From positions 1 through 7,568 of the forward strand of contig DKFM01000019.1 of the NCBI GenBank assembly GCA_002452815.1: 7,568 bases of DNA, read 5' to 3'. The notes beneath the pieces were generated by a model. It had not been told where the DNA came from, searched no databases, and was given only the letters and a program-made list of their open reading frames with translations. A program made the position numbers and the translations under genes. Positions 1-4,944 of the stretch are shown piece by piece. The stretch is from Rhodobacteraceae bacterium UBA6796. GTDB taxonomy: Bacteria; Pseudomonadota; Alphaproteobacteria; Rhodobacterales; Rhodobacteraceae. Within the stretch, counting starts at the first letter, position 1. Each line of letters opens with the position of its first letter.

Positions 1-2
1 GC

Positions 3-137
3 GCCGAGGTGGCGGGCGCGATCACTCCGGTCCCCGGCGGCGTCGGCCCGATGACCATCGCCTGCCTGCTGGCCAACACCCTGACCGCCTGCTGCCGTGC
101 CAACGGCCTGCCCGAACCCGAAGGGCTCACGGCGTAA
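3..137 (+). CDS. folD: FolD, bifunctional methylenetetrahydrofolate dehydrogenase/methenyltetrahydrofolate cyclohydrolase (3' end only)
   Basis: Only the last 44 codons and the TAA stop are present; the gene begins before the window. The readable end contains [19 protein letters not shown], the highly conserved C-terminal FolD signature (PGGVGPMT) next to the NADP site, followed by a short tail ending PEPEGLTA. FolD is a cytosolic enzyme that oxidises 5,10-methylene-THF to 5,10-methenyl-THF with NADP+ and hydrolyses it to 10-formyl-THF. It lies 84 nt upstream of purU on the same strand, whose product uses 10-formyl-THF, so the two probably act in sequence. Here the likely source of methylene-THF is demethylation of TMAO by the tdm product further along. 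Identity rests on a short but diagnostic motif; the N-terminal catalytic part cannot be inspected. Confidence 0.93.
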   Translation, partial: AEVAGAITPVPGGVGPMTIACLLANTLTACCRANGLPEPEGLTA

Positions 138-141
138 ATCA

Positions 142-192
142 CTGAAAACAAACCGCGTTTCAGGGAGAGACGCATTCCCCGGCTCTTGCCGG
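142..192 (+). other. folD-purU spacer with two small hairpins
   Basis: The 84-nt gap between folD and purU holds two inverted repeats. The first pairs CTGAAA (142-147) with TTTCAG (158-163) around a 10-nt loop. The second pairs CCGGC (179-183) with GCCGG (188-192) around TCTT. Neither is followed by a T-run, so neither looks like a factor-independent terminator. They may be mRNA processing or stability elements in a folD-purU transcript, or chance pairing in GC-rich DNA. No convincing promoter was seen here. Confidence 0.3.
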
Positions 193-221
193 ACCAACAG
201 TCACACCGACGGGAGACCGAC

Positions 222-1106
222 ATGACAAAATACTGCCTCACCGTAGCCTGCCCGACGAAGCGCGGCATCGTCGCCGCGATCGCCAATTATCTGGCCGATC
301 AGGGCTGCAACATCACCGACAGCTCGCAATTCGACGACACGCTGACCGGCCAGTTCTTCATGCGCGTCAGCTTCGCCTCGCAAGAGGGCAAGGATCTGGC
401 CACGCTGGAAAAGGACTTTGCCGCCACCGCCAAGGCCTTCGCGATGACCGCCAGTTTCCATGACGAGGCCGAGAAGATGAAGGTCGTGATCATGGTCTCG
501 CGCTTCGGCCACTGCCTGAACGACCTGCTCTACCGTACCCGCATTGGCGCACTGCCGATCGAGATCGTCGCGGTGATCTCGAACCACATGGATTACCAGA
601 AGGTCGTGGTGAACCATGACATCCCGTTCCACTGCATCAAGGTCACCAAGGAAAACAAGCCGGTGGCCGAGGCCGCGATCATGCGCGTCGTCGAAGATGC
701 GGGCGCCGAGCTGATCGTGCTGGCGCGCTACATGCAGATCCTCAGCGATGAGATGTGCAAGAAGATGTCGGGCCGGATCATCAACATCCACCATTCGTTC
801 CTGCCGTCCTTCAAGGGCGCCAACCCCTACAAGCAGGCCTATGAGCGCGGCGTGAAACTGATCGGGGCGACCTCGCATTACGTCACCGCCGATCTGGATG
901 AAGGCCCGATCATCGAACAGGACACGATCCGTGTGACCCATGCGCAATCGGCCGAGGATTACGTCAGCCTTGGCCGCGATGTCGAAAGCCAGGTGCTGGC
1001 CCGCGCGATCCATGCCCATATCCACCGCCGGGTGTTCCTGAATGGCAACAAGACCGTCGTCTTCCCGGCCAGCCCGGGCAGCTACGCTTCGGAACGGATG
1101 GGCTGA
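222..1106 (+). CDS. purU: PurU, formyltetrahydrofolate deformylase
   Basis: Encodes 294 aa, the usual length for PurU, which hydrolyses 10-formyl-THF to formate and THF in the cytosol. Residues 1-80 form an ACT-type regulatory domain (MTKYCLTVACPTKRGIVAAI, then NITDSSQFDD). Residues about 87-280 form the formyltransferase-fold domain. The catalytic Asn-His-Asp set is visible as N188 and H190 in INIHHSFLP and D226 in DEGPII; a second His replaces the Pro that follows the His in GAR transformylase, as in PurU proteins. The ATG at 222 is chosen because GGGAGA lies at 211-216 with a 5-nt gap; the frame stays open upstream to a TTG at 186, but that start has no ribosome site and would add non-ACT residues. 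Next to folD and in a TMA-degradation locus, its role is probably to release THF and formate from methyl-derived C1 units rather than to supply purine synthesis. The C-terminal tail is followed by the hairpin-rich spacer. Confidence 0.96.
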   Translation: MTKYCLTVACPTKRGIVAAIANYLADQGCNITDSSQFDDTLTGQFFMRVSFASQEGKDLATLEKDFAATAKAFAMTASFHDEAEKMKVVIMVSRFGHCLNDLLYRTRIGALPIEIVAVISNHMDYQKVVVNHDIPFHCIKVTKENKPVAEAAIMRVVEDAGAELIVLARYMQILSDEMCKKMSGRIINIHHSFLPSFKGANPYKQAYERGVKLIGATSHYVTADLDEGPIIEQDTIRVTHAQSAEDYVSLGRDVESQVLARAIHAHIHRRVFLNGNKTVVFPASPGSYASERMG

Positions 1107-1125
1107 GCCCGGTTAAGCCGTGGAC

Positions 1126-1160
1126 GGGGGGCGCGGCCCCCCGGCTTCCTTTCAGGAAGC
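1126..1160. repeat. Left flank of symmetric hairpin cluster (two hairpins)
   Basis: Two perfect adjacent stem-loops begin 20 nt after the purU stop. The first pairs six G (1126-1131) with six C (1137-1142) around CGCGG. The second pairs GCTTCCT (1144-1150) with AGGAAGC (1154-1160) around TTC. There is no T-run. Together with the large inverted repeat that follows they probably end or trim the purU transcript. Runs of this kind, a G/C hairpin, then a short hairpin, then a CCCGGGATATTT motif, are recalled as common in Rhodobacteraceae spacers; that comparison is from memory. Confidence 0.6.
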
Positions 1161-1161
1161 T

Positions 1162-1231
1162 CCCCCGGGATATTTCGACCAGAAAGAAAACCATATTTGC
1201 GCGTTCTTTCTGGTGGAAATATCCCCGGGGG
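1162..1231. repeat. 27/28-nt near-perfect inverted repeat, probable bidirectional terminator or dispersed palindromic repeat
   Basis: The left arm (1162-1188, from CCCCCGGG to CCAGAAAGAA) and the right arm (1204-1231, from TTCTTTCTGG to CCGGGGG) are reverse complements apart from one substitution (G1177 versus the C implied by G1215) and one extra G/C in the right arm. The loop is 15 nt (1189-1203). The transcript would form a very stable long hairpin in either orientation. It lies between purU and gntR, so it probably separates the two transcripts. The ATATTTCGACCAGAAAGAA-type core resembles a palindrome recalled from many Rhodobacteraceae spacers; copy number in this genome cannot be seen here. 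Confidence 0.75.
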
Positions 1232-1235
1232 TGAA

Positions 1236-1269
1236 TTCGGCGCAGCCGAAGAGGGGGGCGGCGCCCCCC
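1236..1269. repeat. Right flank of symmetric hairpin cluster (two hairpins)
   Basis: Two perfect stem-loops mirror the left flank. TTCGGC (1236-1241) pairs with GCCGAA (1245-1250) around GCA, and GGGGGGC (1253-1259) pairs with GCCCCCC (1263-1269) around GGC. The order, short mixed hairpin then G/C hairpin, is the reverse of the left flank, so the whole 1126-1269 block reads as two similar units placed tail to tail. It lies upstream of the gntR ribosome site, which also argues against a gntR start further upstream. Confidence 0.6.
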
Positions 1270-1327
1270 CCCTGCCAGCCGAGGGCGCGCGGTTTGCATC
1301 TGGCATTCCCCGGCCGTCACAGTATTC

Positions 1328-1355
1328 TTGGCCCAGCATTCCGTCTTGGACCAAG
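1328..1355. promoter_or_regulatory. Candidate operator pair upstream of gntR (TGGNCCA motifs) overlapping its ribosome site
   Basis: CTTGGACCAAG (1345-1355) is a perfect 5+1+5 inverted repeat whose right half overlaps the AAGGA ribosome site (1353-1357). A related CTTGGCCCA lies 18 bp upstream (1327-1335, core TGGCCCA at 1329-1335). The same TGGNCCA core recurs upstream of tmm at 3504-3510. FadR-subfamily GntR proteins bind short palindromes with TGG/CCA-like halves, so autoregulation is plausible. The spacing differs from the classical TGGTnnnACCA sites, and no binding evidence can be seen in sequence alone. Confidence 0.3.
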
Positions 1356-1364
1356 GATTTTCCC

Positions 1365-2090
1365 GTGCCTCCTGCCTCTGGTCGTGTTCTCACAACCCCG
1401 CCGGGCGAACCTGTCGTCGGGGCGACGGTGCAATATGTCATCGACACACTCACCACGCGGATCGTCTCGCTGGAATATGGCGTGGACGAACGGCTGCCGT
1501 CCGAGCGCCAGCTGGCGCAGGATCTGGGGGTGGCGCGCAACACCGTGCGCGAGGCGCTCGATCAGTTGGAGGATCGCGGCATGATCCGGCGGCGGGCGGG
1601 GTCTGGGTCGTTCGTGACCTATGATCCGAGCGGCGCGGCGACGGCGGCCTCGCCGGTGGCGGCCGAGACCGGGCCGCTGCAATTGCAGGTGGTGCGCGGC
1701 ATCTTCGAGCCGGAAATGGTGCGTCTGGCGATCATCAACATGCCGCCCCGGCAGATCGAGGCCCTGGGCGAGATCCTGTCGCAGATGGAGGCGGTGGCGG
1801 GCGACGCGGGCGCCTTTGTCCGGCTGGAAGAGGAATTCCACCGCCAGATCGCGATGGGTACCGCCAACCCGCTACTGATCGCCTGTTACAATCTGGTGAT
1901 CGACGCGCGTCGGCAGTCGTTTCGCGGCGCGATGTATCGCCGCCATCTGACGCCAAACCGGATCGCCACCTATCAGCGCGGCTATAATGCCCTGTTCAAC
2001 GCGATTGCCGCGCGTGACATCGAGGCGGCGAGCGAGTTCATGAAGTTGACGCTGATCGAGGATCAGAAGCTTTTGATGCAGGACGAATGA
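1365..2090 (+). CDS. GntR family regulator, FadR/FCD subfamily
   Basis: Encodes 241 aa, a normal length for the subfamily. Residues about 20-86 are the GntR winged helix-turn-helix; RLPSERQLAQDLGVARNTVR (43-62) is the classic recognition motif, followed by EALDQLEDRGMIRRRAGSGS. Residues about 108-236 are an all-helical FCD-type effector domain, with EEEFHRQIAMGTANPLL (155-171) at the conserved FH...N position. There is no good ATG; GTG at 1365 is chosen because AAGGA lies at 1353-1357 with 7 nt spacing and the length fits. The FCD metal site looks degenerate: the usual Asp before FH is Glu155, and the two C-terminal ligand histidines align with Tyr207 and Thr229. It may therefore bind its effector without metal. 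It lies between the C1 genes and tmm-tdm, so control of the TMA locus is a reasonable inference. The exact effector is unknown. Confidence 0.9.
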   Translation: MPPASGRVLTTPPGEPVVGATVQYVIDTLTTRIVSLEYGVDERLPSERQLAQDLGVARNTVREALDQLEDRGMIRRRAGSGSFVTYDPSGAATAASPVAAETGPLQLQVVRGIFEPEMVRLAIINMPPRQIEALGEILSQMEAVAGDAGAFVRLEEEFHRQIAMGTANPLLIACYNLVIDARRQSFRGAMYRRHLTPNRIATYQRGYNALFNAIAARDIEAASEFMKLTLIEDQKLLMQDE

Positions 2091-3363
2091 TCCGGCCGCG
2101 CCGGACCGGTTGCAGCCGCTGGTGCCACATCTGGCCGAGCGATTCCAGGTGGCGGGCCAGCCGGTCGCCGTGCTGCCCAAGCCAGTTCAGGACCGAGCCG
2201 AATTCGACGATCTTGGCGCGCCCCTCCACGATCCGTACCACCGGCCAGTCGCCCACCAGCGCGTTGTCGATGCCGAAGATGTCGGCCCCGGTCCAGCGTG
2301 CCGGGCCGAAGGCATGGGGCATCACCTGGCTGCGCTTCATCGCTGCCAGAACCGAGACCGGCTCTGTCGTGTCGGCGCTTTCGACGGCGGCGTGCCACAG
2401 ATCGAGGATGGAGGCATATTCCCAGCTGACCGCGGTCCATTCGCCCGGAAACCGTTCGTTATAGGCCGCAAAGAACGCCTCGGGGCGGCGGAAGAAGAAC
2501 GCCGTATCGGCCAGCGCGGGATCGTCGAAATCGGGGAACTGGAAGGTGTAGCGCGCCATGAACTCGGCCGAGGTCTGCGCGATCATCTGCGGGTAGTCGT
2601 CGGCCGTGCAGGCCAGGATTTCGCCCTGAAACCCCTGCGCGAAGGCGGCTTCGGTCAGCGCACGCATCATCGGCGGTGCCGACGAACACCAGCACAGCAC
2701 ATCGGGGGCGCCCTCCAGCATCGCGCGCACGATGCCCGCCGCGTCGGTGTCATCGGGGGCATAGCGGATTTCGCGCACCATCTCGCGCCCTGCCGCCTCG
2801 AATGCCGCGCGATAGACCGCAAGAGAGGGCAGGCCCAGGCTGTCGGTCTGGCTGCACAGCGCCACACGCCGCGCCGCGGGGCGGTTGCGCGCCAGCCAGT
2901 CGACCCCGGTCACGTTGAACAGCGGGTGCACCTCGGAGGGGGCGATCAGATAGGGCGTGTCGGGCGACAGATCCGAAGGCAGCAACGTGGCCACCAGGGC
3001 CCGGCGCGCCATCAGCCAGGGCAGGGCAGGGGCGAAACTGTCGCCGCCCAGCGTCAGGATCAGCCGCGCATCCAGATCGTCGACCAGTTCGCGCGCGGCT
3101 TCCAGCGTGGCGGCGCCGCTTTGCGCGGAATCGCGTGCGACGATCTCGATCGGATGCCTGCGCCCGCCGATCATCAACCCGCCGCGCGCATTCAACCCCT
3201 CGGCCCACAGCTGGCACCCATCCAGCCCCGGACGCCCCCATGATTCCTCGGGGCCGGACAGCGGCGTCAGAAACCCGATCCGCACCGGCATGCGATTCTT
3301 GACCCCGAGTCGGGGCAGGGAACCAGTTACGGCAAGGCGCTGCGCGAATGAAGATGTGCTCAT
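2038..3363 (-). CDS. Orphan type I periplasmic-binding-fold protein (LivJ/AmiC-like), no signal peptide
   Basis: Encodes up to 441 aa related to branched-chain amino acid/amide-type ligand-binding proteins. VRIGFLTPLSGPEESWGRPG (27-46) is the first strand and ligand loop of the fold, followed by GCQLWAEGLNARGG and alternating strands and helices to about residue 395, where GDWPVVRIVEGRAKIVEFG is the usual final hairpin. The N-terminus (MSTSSFAQRLAVTGS) lacks a hydrophobic core and lipobox, and an in-frame TAA at 3387-3385 closes the frame eight codons upstream, so a missed export signal is unlikely. Met25 (codon 3291-3289) could be the true start; neither start has a strong ribosome site. No permease or ATPase gene is adjacent. 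It is divergent from tmm and overlaps gntR by 53 bp tail to tail. A cytosolic sensor role like AmiC is inferred; a transport role with distant partners remains possible. The ligand is unknown. Confidence 0.82.
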   Translation of the reverse strand: MSTSSFAQRLAVTGSLPRLGVKNRMPVRIGFLTPLSGPEESWGRPGLDGCQLWAEGLNARGGLMIGGRRHPIEIVARDSAQSGAATLEAARELVDDLDARLILTLGGDSFAPALPWLMARRALVATLLPSDLSPDTPYLIAPSEVHPLFNVTGVDWLARNRPAARRVALCSQTDSLGLPSLAVYRAAFEAAGREMVREIRYAPDDTDAAGIVRAMLEGAPDVLCWCSSAPPMMRALTEAAFAQGFQGEILACTADDYPQMIAQTSAEFMARYTFQFPDFDDPALADTAFFFRRPEAFFAAYNERFPGEWTAVSWEYASILDLWHAAVESADTTEPVSVLAAMKRSQVMPHAFGPARWTGADIFGIDNALVGDWPVVRIVEGRAKIVEFGSVLNWLGQHGDRLARHLESLGQMWHQRLQPVRRGRIIRPASKASDPRSASTS

Positions 3364-3535
3364 ATTTTGACCTATAGCCTTTTTTTATGGGCCTGGAACG
3401 CCAAAAAATGAGGAAATAAATATTCCGTGCAGGAAAATTTATTGACCGAAGAGGGGTGTCGGCCGCCTTGTTGGTTCATGCCGAAGGAACCAGTTGGGAA
3501 ATCTGGTCCATACCGGAAAGAACAGGGAGACTGCC
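3364..3535. promoter_or_regulatory. AT-rich divergent promoter region between the binding-protein gene and tmm
   Basis: This 172-bp spacer must hold promoters for both divergent genes. The part from about 3361 to 3441 is strikingly A/T-rich beside its neighbours, with a T7 run at 3380-3386 and A-rich stretches around 3402-3420. TTGACC at 3442-3447 is a plausible -35 element for tmm, but the matching -10 (about 3465-3471, GCCTTGT) is weak, which suits an activator-dependent or regulated promoter. Nothing coding is supported in it. Confidence 0.55.
3472..3510. promoter_or_regulatory. Inverted-repeat cluster upstream of tmm, candidate operator
   Basis: TGGTTC (3472-3477) is the reverse complement of GAACCA (3487-3492) with a 9-nt gap. 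ACCAG (3489-3493) in turn pairs with CTGGT (3503-3507), also 9 nt apart, so three half-sites lie in a row with near-constant spacing. TGGTCCA (3504-3510) matches the TGGNCCA motif seen upstream of gntR. The cluster lies between the putative -35 element and the tmm ribosome site, where a repressor would block transcription. It could instead act as an mRNA leader hairpin. Confidence 0.35.
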
Positions 3536-4879
3536 ATGACCAAACGCGTTGCCATCATCGGTGCCGGACCTTCCGGCCTTGCCCAGCTCCGGGCGTTCCA
3601 GTCCGCGGCCCAGAAAGGGGCCGAGATCCCCGAAGTCGTCTGCTTTGAAAAGCAGTCGGACTGGGGCGGGCTGTGGAACTATACCTGGCGCACGGGTGTC
3701 GATGAGAACGGCGAGCCGGTGCATTGCTCGATGTATCGCTACCTGTGGACGAACGGCCCGAAAGAGGGGCTGGAATTCGCCGACTATTCCTTCGAGGAAC
3801 ATTTCGGCAAGCAGATCGCCTCTTATCCGCCGCGCGCGGTGATGGTCGATTACATCGAGGGCCGGGTGAACAAGGCCGGGGTGCGCGACTGGATCCGGTT
3901 CAACTCGGTGATCCGTTTCGTCGAATATGACCGCGATGCCGATGACTTCACCGTCACCGTGCATGACATGGCCAAGGATCATGTCTACAAGGAACGCTTC
4001 GATCACGTCATCGTCGCCTCGGGGCATTTTTCCTCGCCCAACGTGCCCGAATACCCGGGGTTTGCCGATTTCCACGGCCGGATCGTCCATGCCCACGACT
4101 TCCGCGATGCGCGCGAATTCGAAGGGCAGGACGTGCTGCTGCTGGGCTCGTCCTATTCGGCCGAGGACATCGGGTCGCAATGCTGGAAATACGGCGCGAA
4201 GACGGTCACCACGTCGTATCGCTCGGCGCCGATGGGGTTCAAATGGCCCGACAACTGGGAAGAGAAGCCCGCGCTGCTGAAGGTCGAGGACAAGACCGCC
4301 TATTTCGCCGATGGCACCAGCAAGAAGATCGACGCGATCATCCTGTGCACGGGCTACAAGCATTACTTCCCGTTCCTGCCCGACGATCTGCGGCTGAAGA
4401 CCAAGAACCGGCTGGCCACCGCCGATCTGTATAAGGGCGTGGTCTATGTGCATAACCCCAAGCTGTTCTATCTGGGCATGCAGGACCAGTGGTTCACCTT
4501 CAACATGTTCGACGCCCAGGCCTGGTATGTGCGCGACATCATCCTGGGGCGCATCGAGGTGCCTGCCGACAAGCAGGTTCTGATGGCCGATGTGGCTGAA
4601 CGCGAAGCCCGCGAAGAGGCCTCGGATGACGTGAAATACGCGATCAAATACCAGGGCGCCTATGTCAAGGAACTGATCGCCGACACCGATTATCCCAGCT
4701 TCGATGTCGACGGCGCCTGCGAGGCCTTCTTCGAATGGAAGCACCACAAGGCTGACGACATCATGGCCTTCCGCAATCACAGCTACAAATCGGTGATTAC
4801 CGGAACCATGGCCGAGCCGCACCACACGCCGTGGAAGGATGCGCTCGACGACTCGATGGAAGCCTATCTGCGCGCCTGA
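3536..4879 (+). CDS. tmm: Tmm, trimethylamine monooxygenase (flavin-containing monooxygenase)
   Basis: Encodes 447 aa. Tmm is a cytosolic FAD- and NADPH-dependent enzyme that oxidises TMA to TMAO. GAGPSG (9-14) is the FAD dinucleotide fold. [11 protein letters not shown] (179-189) fits the FMO signature FxGxxxHxxx(Y/F). [15 protein letters not shown] (201-215) is the NADPH-binding fold; this GSSYSAED form, with Tyr rather than Gly at the third position, is typical of bacterial TMA monooxygenases. [58 protein letters not shown] and WKHHK closely match the Methylophaga bacterial FMO and roseobacter Tmm as recalled. The ATG at 3536 follows AGGGAGA (3524-3530) by 5 nt; an in-frame ATG at 3494 lacks such a site and adds 14 unrelated residues. 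It lies directly upstream of tdm, which uses its product. Enzymes of this group can also oxidise other small amines, dimethyl sulfide and indole, but the context strongly favours TMA. Confidence 0.96.
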   Translation: MTKRVAIIGAGPSGLAQLRAFQSAAQKGAEIPEVVCFEKQSDWGGLWNYTWRTGVDENGEPVHCSMYRYLWTNGPKEGLEFADYSFEEHFGKQIASYPPRAVMVDYIEGRVNKAGVRDWIRFNSVIRFVEYDRDADDFTVTVHDMAKDHVYKERFDHVIVASGHFSSPNVPEYPGFADFHGRIVHAHDFRDAREFEGQDVLLLGSSYSAEDIGSQCWKYGAKTVTTSYRSAPMGFKWPDNWEEKPALLKVEDKTAYFADGTSKKIDAIILCTGYKHYFPFLPDDLRLKTKNRLATADLYKGVVYVHNPKLFYLGMQDQWFTFNMFDAQAWYVRDIILGRIEVPADKQVLMADVAEREAREEASDDVKYAIKYQGAYVKELIADTDYPSFDVDGACEAFFEWKHHKADDIMAFRNHSYKSVITGTMAEPHHTPWKDALDDSMEAYLRA

Positions 4880-4895
4880 CCTGTCCCTCCCCTGA

Positions 4896-4925
4896 CCGGG
4901 GGGGCTGGTCCCCCCCGGATTTTTT
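4896..4925 (+). terminator. Intrinsic-terminator-like hairpin between tmm and tdm
   Basis: CCGGGGGGG (4896-4904) pairs perfectly with CCCCCCCGG (4910-4918) around the loop CTGGT, followed by an A and six T (4920-4925). This is a textbook factor-independent terminator 16 nt after the tmm stop. The tdm ATG is only 19 nt past the T-run, too close for a separate conventional promoter. Most likely it allows partial read-through so that tdm is made at a lower level than tmm, or it protects the 3' end of tmm mRNA. Confidence 0.8.
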
Positions 4926-4944
4926 CCAAGGATCGAGACCCGGA

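Noticed and set aside
201..1025. 274-codon minus-strand open frame opposite purU
   Set aside because: Antisense shadow; purU on the plus strand has an intact catalytic triad and ribosome site.
1126..1269. CRISPR array or insertion sequence at the repeat cluster
   Set aside because: The repeats are inverted, unequal and not regularly spaced, and no transposase or cas gene is nearby.
1197..1364. Longer N-terminus for the GntR regulator starting at 1197
   Set aside because: It would translate the large inverted repeat and the G/C hairpins; GTG at 1365 has a good ribosome site and gives the family length.
2110..3243. 377-codon plus-strand open frame opposite the binding-protein gene
   Set aside because: The minus-strand product has a coherent type I binding-protein fold, while this frame is Arg, Gly and His rich and featureless.
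3476..4825. 449-codon minus-strand open frame opposite tmm
   Set aside because: Antisense shadow of tmm, whose plus-strand product matches a known enzyme along its whole length.
4831..4944. Upstream start for tdm at 4831
   Set aside because: It would overlap the tmm 3' end and read through the terminator hairpin, adding 38 residues with no family resemblance.
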